In this document: positions 9,463 through 17,812 of the stretch, one piece after another | Layout of the letters: each line of letters opens with the position of its first letter | How positions within the stretch are numbered: position 1 is the first letter of the stretch | Source of the DNA: Bradyrhizobium sp. KBS0727 | Lineage (GTDB): Bacteria; Pseudomonadota; Alphaproteobacteria; Rhizobiales; Xanthobacteraceae | Length of the DNA stretch: 64,000 nucleotides | Assembly: GCF_005937885.2 (NCBI RefSeq) | Contig: NZ_CP042176.1 | Span: 6,691,501 to 6,755,500 of the forward strand | Direction: 5' to 3' | Notes under the pieces: generated by a model | The model's input: only the letters and a program-made list of their open reading frames with translations | The model's database searches: none | What the model was told of the DNA's origin: nothing | Made by a program: the position numbers and the translations under genes

Positions 9463-9633
9463 TCATTGCAGTGGCCCCGTCACGTTATCATGGATGGGGT
9501 ATTCCCAAGCGACGCCTTCCGGATCGTTTTGTTCCAGCCACTCGTCGGCCGCATCGCTGGAGGAAAACACCTTAACCCAATCTTCATCGCCGATGCGCCC
9601 ATAGTCGGTGACGTAGATCCAGACCGTTTTCAT
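9463..9633 (-). CDS. 56-residue conserved-looking small cytosolic protein
   Basis: The reverse strand from ATG 9633 encodes a compact acidic protein starting MKTVWIYVTDYGRIGDEDWV and continuing with KVFSSSDAADEWLEQNDPEG. It has no signal peptide. The alternating strand/helix pattern looks like a small folded domain; I recall similar short proteins in rhizobia, but function is unknown. A TAAA-N6-TTTA site with a CCTACA element (9740-9745, reverse strand) lies about 100 bases before the start. Confidence 0.75.
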   Translation of the reverse strand: MKTVWIYVTDYGRIGDEDWVKVFSSSDAADEWLEQNDPEGVAWEYPIHDNVTGPLQ

Positions 9634-9765
9634 TGGATGACTCTAAACTTGCAGGTTGCGAGCGGAGCCGTTTGCGCCGGGCGCAGCGGATCGAGGCACG
9701 ATCAAGGCCACGGCTGATCGCCTATGCGCCCCAAGTTCATGTAGGTTCGCGTTCCTCCGAGACCA

Positions 9766-9781
9766 TTAAATTGAATTTTAC
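9766..9781 (-). promoter_or_regulatory. TAAA-N6-TTTA site for the 56-residue protein gene
   Basis: Read on the reverse strand: GTAAAATTCAATTTAATGG. CCTACA starts at position 26 counted from the first T of TTTA (9745-9740). Matches the set consensus exactly. Confidence 0.7.
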
Positions 9782-10007
9782 GAGGGCGCGAAGCGCCCGC
9801 GCGATGGTTGGCGAGCGATTTCCTGCAAACCGGCTCCAGTGGCTGGCGATGAGTTGGCTAACGCGTGCGACAATCTCGGTAGCGTCTAACCCGATGACGG
9901 ATCTTCACGTTCTAAGGAGCTTGCCAAACGGTAACTGGCGAAACGCCGGAGGCCGGCCCATCTTCCGGTTACACGAACTACTTAGTTACACTAACCAGGA
10001 AACCAAG

Positions 10008-10238
10008 ATGAAACTCGCACTGATTGGCGTCGCTGCTGTCGCTACGGCAGCTTTCGCAACGCCCGTGCTGGCGCAACAGGTCATCGAAGACCCCGGCTAT
10101 TGCGCGCAGTTCTACCCGAACGCCAATTGTCAAAACCTGGGTCCCCGCAATCCCTACACCGACGGTAACTGGCGGAACGGAAACGCTTCCATGGAGCAGC
10201 CCCGCGCGCGTCTTCGCCATCCGACCCACCGCGGATAA
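10008..10238 (+). CDS. small secreted protein (76 aa)
   Basis: ATG 10008 begins MKLALIGVAAVATAAFA, a clear signal peptide ending at ALA before QQVIEDPG. The mature part of about 53 residues carries CAQFYPNANC, with two cysteines eight residues apart, and a basic C-terminus. It is a paralogue of the product at 13017-13268: both begin the mature chain with AQ, then I-[QE]-[DE]-PG and an aromatic-YPN segment. Function unknown. A hairpin with T-run follows directly. Confidence 0.85.
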   Translation: MKLALIGVAAVATAAFATPVLAQQVIEDPGYCAQFYPNANCQNLGPRNPYTDGNWRNGNASMEQPRARLRHPTHRG

Positions 10239-10239
10239 T

Positions 10240-10271
10240 GAAAAAGAGCGGCCGGGGGTCGCATCTTTTTC
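10240..10271 (+). terminator. hairpin terminator after the small secreted gene
   Basis: GAAAAAGA-GCG (10240-10250) pairs with CGC and TCTTTTTC (up to 10271) around a GC-rich loop, with one A bulge; the T-rich 3' arm suits a rho-independent terminator. Confidence 0.65.
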
Positions 10272-10543
10272 TCAACAATCGTCAGCACACCCTCGGTGCG
10301 CTGCTTGGTGTCACCGGCAATGGCGTGGACTCGGAGTCCATCCCAATCCGGCACTTTAAGGTCGCCGGGTTTGATGAGGATGTGTTCGGCTGACGAGCCT
10401 CAACGAGTTGCTCGGCGAGGCAGTCCCTCCCAGAATTGATGCCGATGCCTGGTGCACATCTCTCCAGCAACTCGACCCGCGAGGGCGCAAACTCGCTGGT
10501 TCGCCGAACATGGCGAACCAGCCGCGTGACGGCGTACGCGAAA

Positions 10544-10624
10544 CTATTTGCGGGCTGCGCAGACGTACATGTTGATTTCCATACCAACCTGCACTTCAAC
10601 GATCTTCGGTGTCTTCCAGGTCAC
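10544..10624 (-). CDS. pqqA: PQQ precursor peptide PqqA
   Basis: The reverse strand from GTG 10624 encodes 26 residues containing TWKTPKIVEV, then GMEINMY and CAARK. The Glu-x-x-x-Tyr pair (here E-I-N-M-Y) supplies all carbons and nitrogens of the cofactor pyrroloquinoline quinone after cross-linking by PqqE with PqqD. GGAG lies seven bases before the GTG. No pqqB, C, D or E genes are in the window, so the maturation enzymes must be elsewhere. A PQQ sugar-dehydrogenase-like gene lies 4 kb away. A perfect CTAAA-N6-TTTAG site 140-155 bases upstream supports its being a real transcribed gene. Confidence 0.9.
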   Translation of the reverse strand: MTWKTPKIVEVQVGMEINMYVCAARK

Positions 10625-10761
10625 TGGAGTACTCCATAACAGGAGGAAGGTAACCAAAGCTCCGGTAATTTTCCAGAGCCTCGGTCCAGCTTGCGATACG
10701 CGCGCCTCAGCGCGCCTTCATCACTGTCTTCCCTATGTAGCGATGCGATGCCCGCTCCCAA

Positions 10762-10777
10762 CTAAATTGGCGTTTAG
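10762..10777 (-). promoter_or_regulatory. CTAAA-N6-TTTAG site upstream of pqqA
   Basis: Perfect palindromic arms (10762-10766 and 10773-10777). Read toward pqqA, TTTAGTTGGG follows and GCTACA starts at position 26 (10741-10736). The only downstream start on this strand is pqqA; nothing starts on the plus strand. Confidence 0.65.
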
Positions 10778-10829
10778 CGTCGTAAGGCGGGATTGCTAAC
10801 AGACCCGGCGGGTCCCTTTTGCTTTCTTC

Positions 10830-11393
10830 TCAGCAGTTCGTCATGCATGCCGGATTTTTGACGTCGGGCCGGGAATCACCGGAGAACATATTTCGGTTCG
10901 GCATCTTGATCGCGGTTAGCGACTTGGCGTCGAGGGTCGCCTCAGCAGGCAGCAGGCCGTTCAGGTGCAGGATGTAGGCCGAGACCGCATAGACCTCTTC
11001 GTTACTGAGCGATTGCGGCGCGTTCTGCGGCATGGCGCGGCGGATATAATCGAACAATGTCGGCGCGTAGGGCCAGTAGCTGCCGACGGTCTTCACCGGC
11101 TTTGGCGTAGCCAGTGTGCCCTGCCCGCCGACAAGCCGATCACCAACGCCACCCTCGCCGTTTGCACCGTGACAAGCCGCACATTGCTGGTCAAAGACCT
11201 CGCGGCCATGATTGACGCTGCCGCTTCCTGGCGGAAGGTTGTTGCCGTCGCGATCGACATCGATATTCCAGCCCGCGATCTCCGCCGGCGTCGCAGCGCG
11301 CCCGATGCCGTAAGGGCTTTGCGCCTGCGCGGGTGTTGCGCATGCCAGCACAAACACGGCGAACGCCACGACGTGAAACTCACGCATTGGCAT
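10830..11393 (-). CDS. soxD: c-type cytochrome subunit, SoxD/SorB-like
   Basis: The 187-residue product has a signal peptide (cleavage after AQAQ near residue 25), one haem c motif CAACH (71-75) and a distal methionine candidate in RAMPQNAPQSLSNEEV. Such mono-haem cytochromes accept electrons from the partner molybdenum enzyme. It overlaps the end of the SoxC-like gene by 14 bases, so the two are surely co-expressed. The C-terminal tail after the cytochrome domain (ending NPACMTNC) is family-typical. No soxXYZAB genes lie nearby, so an independent sulfite or other sulfur-compound dehydrogenase is equally likely. Confidence 0.85.
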   Translation of the reverse strand: MPMREFHVVAFAVFVLACATPAQAQSPYGIGRAATPAEIAGWNIDVDRDGNNLPPGSGSVNHGREVFDQQCAACHGANGEGGVGDRLVGGQGTLATPKPVKTVGSYWPYAPTLFDYIRRAMPQNAPQSLSNEEVYAVSAYILHLNGLLPAEATLDAKSLTAIKMPNRNMFSGDSRPDVKNPACMTNC

Positions 11394-12669
11394 TGGTCAC
11401 CTCGCCGCCAGCCGCGATGCGCCAGGGCCAGATCGCGTTGTTGTGGTAAAAATAATTCTCGCCGCGAACCGCGAGAAGCTCGGCCAGCGTTGGCTGGACG
11501 TAACCGGTCTCATCGATTGCACGGCTTTGAATGACGGCAGGCTGGCCGTTCCAATGCCACGGCAGCCGGAAGCGGGTCAGCGCCCGGGTCAGCACCGGTT
11601 CCTGCAGCTGCGCCTCCTGCCAGCTCTTGCCATCATCGACCGAGACGTCGACACGCCCGATCTTGCCGTGGCCGCTCCACGCGATGCCGCTGATTTCATG
11701 GAATCCGGGTGCGCTCAGCCGCTGTCCGCCCGAGGGTCGCGTGATTATGGATTTCGCTTCCATGAAAAAGCTGAACTCACGCGCCGTGCCGTCCGGCATC
11801 AGGTCCGAATATTTCGAGGTTTCCTCGCGCGAATAGGCGGGCTCGGCGGCAACGCGCAGACGCCGCAACCATTTGATACTCATGTTGCCCTCGAATCCGG
11901 GCAACAACAGCCGCAGCGGATACCCTTGCTGCGGGCGCAGCCGCTCACCGTTCTGGCTGTACACCAGCATCGCGTCTTCGAGACATTTTTCGATCGGAAT
12001 GCTGCGCGTCATCGCGGCGGCATCGGCGCCCTCGGCGATCACCCATTTTGCTCCGGCCTGCAATCCTGCTTCCTGCAAAACCAGTTTGAGGCTCACGCCG
12101 GTCCATTCCGCACAGCTGAGGAGACCAACAAGGTCGGACGCCGTCTTGCCGTAGGGTTTCTTGTAGCCAGGGTTGCCTGAGCACTCGAGAAAATAGATGT
12201 GCGACTCGGAAGGAAAGCGCCGGATGTCATCCATGGTAAAGATCAGCGGCCTGTCGACGAGGCCATGGAGCATGAGCCGATGCTGTGCCGGATCGATGGT
12301 GGGGACTCCGCCGTGATGGCGCTCATAAAACAGCCCGTTGGGCGTGATGATACCGTCGAGATCTTGCAGTGGCGTCCGCCCGGATGCCGACAAATATTGC
12401 GGCAGGTTCTTCGGGATGTTCTTGACGACATTCTTTTCGAAGGGCGAAGGCATTCCGTAAAGCTGGCTTCCCATGGGATCGCCAGGTGTCTTCATCCATT
12501 CCGGGACATTGGGCGGCAAGTTGTCGGCTTTTTCCGTCGCCGCCGATACTTCGCCGCCAGCGAGACCGCCCGCAACGACGACCCCACCTACCAGCGCACC
12601 ACCTTTACGCAGAAACCGCCGTCGCGATGTCACGGCGAGACCCTCGCCCATGTCGGTTGGCTCGCTCAT
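11380..12669 (-). CDS. soxC: periplasmic sulfite-oxidase-family molybdoenzyme, SoxC-like
   Basis: The 429-residue product starts at ATG 12669 behind GGAGGGAC. A twin-arginine signal (SRRRFLRKGG, 15-24) directs folded, cofactor-loaded export. The molybdenum-pterin ligand cysteine lies in FLECSGNPG (Cys163), and the C-terminal half forms the Mo-co dimerisation domain. SoxC oxidises sulfane or sulfite sulfur together with the cytochrome SoxD; SorA-type enzymes do the same with sulfite alone. The downstream gene codes for the matching cytochrome. A second, different member of this family with its own cytochrome is at 40590-41825. Confidence 0.88.
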   Translation of the reverse strand: MSEPTDMGEGLAVTSRRRFLRKGGALVGGVVVAGGLAGGEVSAATEKADNLPPNVPEWMKTPGDPMGSQLYGMPSPFEKNVVKNIPKNLPQYLSASGRTPLQDLDGIITPNGLFYERHHGGVPTIDPAQHRLMLHGLVDRPLIFTMDDIRRFPSESHIYFLECSGNPGYKKPYGKTASDLVGLLSCAEWTGVSLKLVLQEAGLQAGAKWVIAEGADAAAMTRSIPIEKCLEDAMLVYSQNGERLRPQQGYPLRLLLPGFEGNMSIKWLRRLRVAAEPAYSREETSKYSDLMPDGTAREFSFFMEAKSIITRPSGGQRLSAPGFHEISGIAWSGHGKIGRVDVSVDDGKSWQEAQLQEPVLTRALTRFRLPWHWNGQPAVIQSRAIDETGYVQPTLAELLAVRGENYFYHNNAIWPWRIAAGGEVTNANA

Positions 12670-13016
12670 CGTAGGTCCCTCCGCTCGAGATCGGTAGGCC
12701 TGGAATAATACAATGAGGCTCAGCCCTGTTCCAGTACGAAGGGCTTTATTGTAATTCATCGAGCCAGGCACCGCTTGTCGAGGCTTGCTACGCCTGTCTC
12801 AATCTTGCCAATTCGGCACCGTTGATGGGGCGCCGCCCGCCCTGGCCCTCACCTGGACATAGCGTATGGAAAAGGCCGCATCGTTACCGATCCGGCCTTC
12901 TCCATCGGCTGCGCTCAGTTTTGGCCGCCTGTATCGAAGCTTTAAGCGGTTTACCGGCCGGCGTTCCGGCGTCCATCATATCCAAGGAACGTCCGTGGGG
13001 ACGGATCGCAGGAATG
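12670..13016. other. intergenic stretch holding a terminator hairpin only
   Basis: Upstream of soxC I see no copy of the shared palindrome and no further gene. The hairpin at 12872-12899 serves the small gene on the reverse strand. Confidence 0.45.
12872..12899 (-). terminator. hairpin terminator for the small secreted gene at 13017
   Basis: AAGGCCG pairs with CGGCCTT and an inner ATCG with CGAT around a TTAC loop; on the reverse strand the stem is followed by TTCC after T-rich CCTTTT. Confidence 0.65.
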
Positions 13017-13268
13017 TTACCGCCGGGCGTGCGACGCACCATTCGCACCGCTGCCCATGCCGCCATATGCGTCTCTGCTGTTGAATTGCATCAGCGTCCT
13101 GGCGTCCATGCCCGCCGCCGGTGTGGGCCGGCCGCCGTTCAGGACGTCATTGTTCGGGTAGTAAAACGCGAACATACCCGGCTCCTGAATAGCGGCCTGC
13201 GCGAATACCGGCGTTGCGGACATCAGCGACAGAATGGCTGCCGCACCAAGAAGCTTGAATCTGGTCAT
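13017..13268 (-). CDS. small secreted protein (83 aa)
   Basis: ATG 13268 has GGAG 10 bases upstream. MTRFKLLGAAAILSLMSATP is a signal peptide cleaved after VFAQA; the mature chain starts with AIQEPGMFAFYYPNND, clearly related to the product at 10008-10238, and ends Gly/Ser-rich. No cysteines in the mature part. Function unknown. Divergent from the small secreted gene at 13574; each has its own palindromic site in the 305-base spacer, and this one has two in tandem. Confidence 0.85.
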   Translation of the reverse strand: MTRFKLLGAAAILSLMSATPVFAQAAIQEPGMFAFYYPNNDVLNGGRPTPAAGMDARTLMQFNSRDAYGGMGSGANGASHARR

Positions 13269-13375
13269 AGCTGTTCTCCGTAGATCGATTGGCAGCGAGA
13301 TTTTTGGATTCTCGCTTTCGCCCTGAACCCTCAGGAACGTCACCACGGAGCTAAGCCGAAATTCTGCGCGTCCCA

Positions 13376-13411
13376 TTAAATTGGACTTCAAGAAGCTAAA
13401 TTGAAATTCAG
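13376..13411 (-). promoter_or_regulatory. tandem palindromic sites for the small secreted gene at 13268
   Basis: Two copies 20 bases apart (reverse strand): distal CTGAATTTCAATTTAG and proximal TTGAAGTCCAATTTAATGG. CTTAGC starts at position 26 of the proximal copy (13355-13350). The start codon follows about 75 bases after the predicted transcription start. Confidence 0.7.
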
Positions 13412-13494
13412 TCGATGGCGTGCATTGCGTTCGAGGCGCGTCGACGAAGCTCGGAGCGTGCACAGCTCTGCCAACCCGCATTTGGGTCCGAATT

Positions 13495-13510
13495 CTAAAC
13501 TCCAATTTAA
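13495..13510 (+). promoter_or_regulatory. CTAAA-N6-TTTAA site for the gene at 13574
   Basis: CTAAACTCCAATTTAATGGC with CCTAGA at position 26 (13531-13536), leaving a leader of about 30 bases to ATG 13574. Confidence 0.75.
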
Positions 13511-13573
13511 TGGCACGGCGGATCGACGGACCTAGATAACTTCTCGTATCCAAAGGTCCCGTCAAATCAAACA

Positions 13574-13837
13574 ATGAAGCCTCTCATGTCCAACACCTCG
13601 GCAAAAATTGCTCTCGCAATCTTCGTGTCCTTTGCGGCGCCTACCGCTTCATTTGCAATGATGGCCGGTGAAGCGGGGGCGGGAAATTCGCCAATCAGTG
13701 GAATTCCGTCGGGCCCCGCTACCCCCGGCGGAATCAACAATGTGGTCGCCGACCCGAGCGGCATCGGCAACGCTTCCAGGATGGCTCCGCTGCCGTCGCC
13801 GCACATAACCGTCCCGACAATTCCGCAGTTCAAGTAA
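13574..13837 (+). CDS. small secreted protein (87 aa)
   Basis: MKPLMSNTSAKIALAIFVSF is a long signal peptide, probably cut after ASFA near residue 28. The mature chain (about 60 residues) is Gly/Pro/Ser-rich (GIPSGPATPGG, PLPSPHITVPTIPQFK) without cysteines, so probably unstructured. No ribosome binding site is obvious. A second ATG at 13586 is possible. Function unknown; the regulatory site 65 bases upstream groups it with the other small secreted proteins. Confidence 0.75.
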   Translation: MKPLMSNTSAKIALAIFVSFAAPTASFAMMAGEAGAGNSPISGIPSGPATPGGINNVVADPSGIGNASRMAPLPSPHITVPTIPQFK

Positions 13838-13880
13838 GGCGAAGAAAACTCGCGGTTTCGCGCAGCAGGAGTACTGACGC

Positions 13881-14351
13881 ATGAAGCATGCTACGATTAC
13901 GGAAGCGACATCCATACGCGATGCCAATTTGAAGCTGACACAGAAGCGTCGCAGACGACCAATGCATAAAGTGCTGGTGTCGTTTTCGGCCGCCTACTTC
14001 GCGGGCGCTCTCGCCACCGACATTGTCTACTGGCAGATGCCTGACGTGATGTGGGAGAGGTTCTCCATCTGGCTGATTGTCGCCGGCCTGATCATGGCGG
14101 GCCTTGCCACCATCGCCTTCGTAATCGACCTGGCGGGCCGCAGACGAATGGACAGGCCAGCGTGGCCCCGCGCGGTTGGCTACGCACTCGCGGTTTTGCT
14201 CGCGCTGATCAACGCCTTCGTTCACAGCCGCGACGGTTACACTGCAGTGGTACCGACCGGCCTGATGCTTTCGGGGCTCGTCGTCGCCGTTCTCTTGGTA
14301 ACGGCATTGGTCGGCATGGCCTTTGCGAAGCGCCGCCGTATTGGAGGATAA
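13881..14351 (+). CDS. four-helix membrane protein, DUF2231-like
   Basis: After a basic N-terminus (to residue 27) the chain shows four hydrophobic segments: VLVSFSAAYFAGALATDIVY, the WLIVAGLIMAGLATIAFVI region, AVGYALAVLLALINAFV and LSGLVVAVLLVTALVGMAFA. The pattern fits DUF2231 membrane proteins, often encoded next to PQQ sugar dehydrogenases and thought to handle electrons. A methionine at 13962 (MHKVLV) may be the real start, making it about 129 residues. The stop is two bases before the next gene, so the two are translated together. Confidence 0.8.
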   Translation: MKHATITEATSIRDANLKLTQKRRRRPMHKVLVSFSAAYFAGALATDIVYWQMPDVMWERFSIWLIVAGLIMAGLATIAFVIDLAGRRRMDRPAWPRAVGYALAVLLALINAFVHSRDGYTAVVPTGLMLSGLVVAVLLVTALVGMAFAKRRRIGG

Positions 14352-14353
14352 TT

Positions 14354-15712
14354 ATGATGCAGACCCTCAAGAATGTCCGTACGGCGTCGCGTCTCGCGCT
14401 TCTCCTCGTCGGTGTCGCCGGCCTGGGACTCGCCGGTTGCGACGATCATGCCGGCGATCCAAAACTGCAGATCGGTGCCAATCCCGTACTGCCTGCGGTA
14501 CAGCAGTATCTGATGCCACCGATGCGGGTCGCAAAAGTGGTCGGATGGGGAAAGGAAACTCCCACGGTTCCCGCGGGATTGCAGGTCCATGCTTTGGCGA
14601 CCGGCTTTGTGCATCCGCGGTCCCTCTACGTCCTTCCCAATGGCGACGTGCTGGTGGTTGAGAGCAATGGCCCGAAAGCACCGATCTTCCGCCCCAAGGA
14701 CATCATCACCGGCTGGGTTCAGTCGTTCGCCGGCGCCAAGGCAAAGGATGCGAACCGCATCACGCTGCTGCGGGGTACCAAAGCTGACGGCACTCCCGAG
14801 CTGCGAACCGTGTTTCTGGACCACCTCAACTCGCCGTTTGGCGTCGCCCTGGTTGGTCATGATCTCTACGTCGCGAATACCGACGCAATCATGCGCTTTC
14901 CGTATCAGGATGGGCAAACCAGTATCACCGCTCAAGGCACAAAGGTTACCGATCTCCCCGGCGGCCCTATTGATCATCACTGGACCAAGGCTTTGCTGGC
15001 CAGTCCGGACGGCTCCAAGCTCTATGTCGGGGTCGGTTCAAACAGCAACATCGGCGAGAACGGAATCGGAGCCGAATATGAACGAGCCGCGATATGGGAG
15101 GTCGACGTTGCGTCAGGCGCGCATCGTATCTTCGCCAGCGGCGTTCGCAATCCCACCGGGCTGCAGTGGGAGCCTGAGACCGGCAAACTCTGGGCAATCG
15201 CCAACGAACGCGACGAGATCGGGCCCGACCTCGTACCGGATTATCTGACCTCGGTGCAGGACGGAGGCTTCTATGGCTGGCCCTACAGCTATTACGGCCA
15301 GCACCTGGACCCGCGTATCGTACCGCAGCGGCCCGATCTGGTGGCCACAGCGATCAAGCCGGACTACGCGCTAAGCTCACACGTGGCGCCATTGGGCGTA
15401 GCCATGTACACAGGCACCGATCTTCCGGCGAACTACCGCGGCGGAGCGTTCGTCGGTGAACATGGAAGCTGGAATCGAACGCCTCTTAACGGCTACAAAG
15501 TGGTCTTCGTGCCCTTCAGCGGTGGACGACCCAGCGGCCCGCCACAGGATGTCGTCACGGGCTTTCTCGATGCGAACAATCACGCACATGGTCGGCCAGT
15601 CGGCTTGGCAGTCGACCGCCGTGGCGGGCTGTTGATCGCCGACGATGTTGGCAACACCGTATGGCGGGTGTCATCACTCAAGCCGGGTTCTTCCCCAAAG
15701 CCAGCCAGTTAG
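14354..15712 (+). CDS. PQQ-dependent sugar (L-sorbosone/glucose) dehydrogenase-family lipoprotein
   Basis: The 452-residue product starts at ATG 14354 (or 14357) after GGAGG. A lipobox LAGC puts the lipidated cysteine at 29. The rest is a six-bladed beta-propeller of the sorbosone dehydrogenase/soluble glucose dehydrogenase type, recognisable from HPRSLYVLPNGDVLVVE, SNIGENG, RNPTGLQWEPETGKLWAIANERD and VGEHGSWNRTPLNGYKV, which line the PQQ/calcium site. It would oxidise an aldose or similar substrate at the outer face of the inner membrane. The pqqA gene at 10544 fits a PQQ requirement. Substrate not predictable. Confidence 0.88.
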   Translation: MMQTLKNVRTASRLALLLVGVAGLGLAGCDDHAGDPKLQIGANPVLPAVQQYLMPPMRVAKVVGWGKETPTVPAGLQVHALATGFVHPRSLYVLPNGDVLVVESNGPKAPIFRPKDIITGWVQSFAGAKAKDANRITLLRGTKADGTPELRTVFLDHLNSPFGVALVGHDLYVANTDAIMRFPYQDGQTSITAQGTKVTDLPGGPIDHHWTKALLASPDGSKLYVGVGSNSNIGENGIGAEYERAAIWEVDVASGAHRIFASGVRNPTGLQWEPETGKLWAIANERDEIGPDLVPDYLTSVQDGGFYGWPYSYYGQHLDPRIVPQRPDLVATAIKPDYALSSHVAPLGVAMYTGTDLPANYRGGAFVGEHGSWNRTPLNGYKVVFVPFSGGRPSGPPQDVVTGFLDANNHAHGRPVGLAVDRRGGLLIADDVGNTVWRVSSLKPGSSPKPAS

Positions 15713-15780
15713 CAGGCCAAGGAAACCTCAGAGAATTCCGCCGGCGCTCGCCTGCGCACCAAATAGGAATGCTTATCGAC

Positions 15781-15804
15781 GTTGACGGCCTCAAGGCCGT
15801 CAAC
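15781..15804. terminator. convergent terminator hairpin
   Basis: GTTGACGGCC / GGCCGTCAAC with a TCAA loop, a perfect 10-bp stem between the convergent sugar dehydrogenase and GlxA-type genes. Its last bases include the stop codon of the reverse-strand gene. It may end both transcripts. Confidence 0.7.
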
Positions 15805-16774
15805 GCCGAAATCGTTCCCGGTAGTCGCTGGGCCCGGTGCCAATTCTTCGGAGGAAGGCGCGGCGCATCGTATCCAGGCTGCCAAAGCCGCAACGCGACG
15901 CCACCCGCTGCAATGGCGTTTCGCTCTCCTCGAGCAGTCGCCTTGCCGCATCTACACGCGCCATTTCGACAAAGTCCGCGGGCGTGGAACCGGTTTCGTC
16001 CTGAAACACACGCGTAAGATTGCGTACACTCATCGCGACCCGGCTTGCCAGCGAAACCAGGCTGAGATCGAGCGAGAGGTGATCGAGGATCCAATGCTGC
16101 AGGGATCGAATCTTCCCCTCGTCGGCCATCTGCGCCGCCAGATGCGCGCTGAACTGCGATTGGCCGCCGGGACGCTTCAAAAACACCACCAGCCGGCGCG
16201 CGACCGTCAATGCAAGATCGCGCCCGTGATCGTCCTCGATCAGCTTCAATGCGAGATCGATGCCGGCGGTTACTCCAGCCGACGTGTAAAGCGCGCCATC
16301 CTGAACATAGATCTGGTCAGGCACGACCTTGGCGGCCGGAAAACGTTCGGCAAGTTCGGCGGCATGCTGCCAATGCGTCGTCGCACTCATGCCGTCGAGG
16401 AGGCCTGACGCACCGAGAAAGAATGCACCTGTGCATACCGAGCCATATCTTCGCGTCTTCGGAGCGCGGCGGCGCAGCCAGGCGTGGAAATCCGTGCTGT
16501 CATGGGCGATGGCGTAGTCGGGCGTTCCGGCCACGAGCATCGTGTCGATCGACCTGACGTCATCGAAAATCGAGCTATCCGCGACCAGCGACATCCCTCC
16601 CAGCTTGATCGTTCGCCCGGCGCCGATCGCCAACAATCGAACCTCGTAGAGAGGCCCGCCGGACGCGTGACGATTGGCTTCCAGAAAGGCATCCAACGGC
16701 CCCGACACATCGAGAGATTGCGCCTTCGGCGGCACGATGATGGCAACGGATTTCCGCGCGGTCTTCGCAACCAT
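15800..16774 (-). CDS. GlxA-type transcriptional regulator (DJ-1/PfpI domain plus AraC HTH)
   Basis: The 324-residue protein starts at ATG 16774 with GGAGG upstream. Residues 8-170 form a DJ-1/PfpI-like domain (SVAIIVPPKAQSLDVSGPLD; nucleophile-elbow cysteine in YGSVCTGAFFLGASGLLDG). The last 110 residues contain two AraC-type helix-turn-helices (LSLVSLASRVAMSVRNLTRVF and VASRCGFGSLDTMRRAF). Such proteins sense small metabolites by unknown means. The neighbouring fdhD lies 90 bases upstream on the same strand, so they may share a transcript. Target genes unknown. Confidence 0.9.
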   Translation of the reverse strand: MVAKTARKSVAIIVPPKAQSLDVSGPLDAFLEANRHASGGPLYEVRLLAIGAGRTIKLGGMSLVADSSIFDDVRSIDTMLVAGTPDYAIAHDSTDFHAWLRRRAPKTRRYGSVCTGAFFLGASGLLDGMSATTHWQHAAELAERFPAAKVVPDQIYVQDGALYTSAGVTAGIDLALKLIEDDHGRDLALTVARRLVVFLKRPGGQSQFSAHLAAQMADEGKIRSLQHWILDHLSLDLSLVSLASRVAMSVRNLTRVFQDETGSTPADFVEMARVDAARRLLEESETPLQRVASRCGFGSLDTMRRAFLRRIGTGPSDYRERFRR

Positions 16775-16866
16775 TTTTCTGCTTTCCTCCCCTGCCCTGA
16801 GAACGAAGCCAGACCGAGTGCACGAGCTTCCATCTGAAAGCGCGCCTGGCAACTCCAATTCTGCAC

Positions 16867-17727
16867 CTACGAGCTGCCGCGGGCAATGCTCTTGCAAGCT
16901 GCGACATTGGCAGCAGCCTCAAGTGAAATCCGGCGCGGATGCGTGAACACTTCGAATCCGTCTGCGCGCGCGATGGCGGCAAGTGTGACACCCGCCGCAT
17001 CCGCCATGCGAACGGCCAGCGCAGTTGGAGCCGAAACCGACACCATCACGGGCGCTCCGATCGCGGCGCTCTTCTGCACCATCTCAACTGATATCCGGCT
17101 GGTGAGAAGAATGATCCCCTCGCCCGCCACAATGGACGCACGAGCCAGCGCACCCGACAACTTGTCGAGCGCGTTATGGCGGCCGACGTCCTCGCGCAAG
17201 GCAACGATGCCGGCCGCGGCATTCCAGAGGGCCGCGGCATGTACCGCGCGCGTCGCGATGTTGAGCTTTTGGCGCGATGGCAGGCTCTGCATGGCCACCG
17301 TAATCTGTTCGGGCGAGAATTGCGGGCCGGGCCCGATGGCGGTCGCCGGGCGTAGCGCTTCCGCGATTGATTCGATGCCGCACAATCCGCAGCCGGTCGG
17401 TCCGGCGATGTGCCGCCGTCGTTCTCGCAGCCGATCGGCTTTTGGCTTGCTGAGCCACATCCGCAGTTCGACACCATCATCGAGTGGCACGACGTCAAGC
17501 GAATCGATATCGGCAGAAGAGCTGATAACGCCTTCGTTCAGGCTGAAGCCAACCGCAAAATCCTCCAAATCCCGCGGTGTCGTCATCATTACCGCATAAG
17601 TCCCGCCGTTATATGTGAGCGCTACCGCCGTCTCTTCCGGAATCGAACGACTACCGACGCTCAGACTGCCTTCTCGCCAAATCCGTCGCGAAACGACTCG
17701 GGCCGGCTCCATCATGTGTTGCTCCAT
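16867..17727 (-). CDS. fdhD: formate dehydrogenase accessory sulfurtransferase FdhD
   Basis: A 286-residue protein with the FdhD marks: EETAVALTYNGG, DLEDFAVGFSLNEGVI, the CxxC loop GCGLCG (112-117) and REDVGRHNALDK. FdhD passes sulfur from IscS to the bis-MGD molybdenum cofactor, making formate-dehydrogenase-type enzymes active. Its client is probably the FdhF/YdeP-like enzyme encoded 2.4 kb away. Start at 17727 or at ATG 17712. A CTAAA-N6-TTTAG site lies 70-85 bases upstream, as it does before the client gene, which suggests joint control. Confidence 0.93.
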   Translation of the reverse strand: MEQHMMEPARVVSRRIWREGSLSVGSRSIPEETAVALTYNGGTYAVMMTTPRDLEDFAVGFSLNEGVISSSADIDSLDVVPLDDGVELRMWLSKPKADRLRERRRHIAGPTGCGLCGIESIAEALRPATAIGPGPQFSPEQITVAMQSLPSRQKLNIATRAVHAAALWNAAAGIVALREDVGRHNALDKLSGALARASIVAGEGIILLTSRISVEMVQKSAAIGAPVMVSVSAPTALAVRMADAAGVTLAAIARADGFEVFTHPRRISLEAAANVAACKSIARGSS

Positions 17728-17796
17728 TCAGGGGACGCCACGCCGGAAACAAGAGCCCGCCGGTGGTACCGTCGCTGCTTGACATGGCCTTCTCAA

Positions 17797-17812
17797 CTAA
17801 AAACGAATTTAG
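17797..17812 (-). promoter_or_regulatory. CTAAA-N6-TTTAG site upstream of fdhD
   Basis: Reverse strand: CTAAATTCGTTTTTAGTTGAG. Nearly the same 21 bases stand before fdhF (22573-22588). No clear -10 match at the usual place. Confidence 0.6.
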
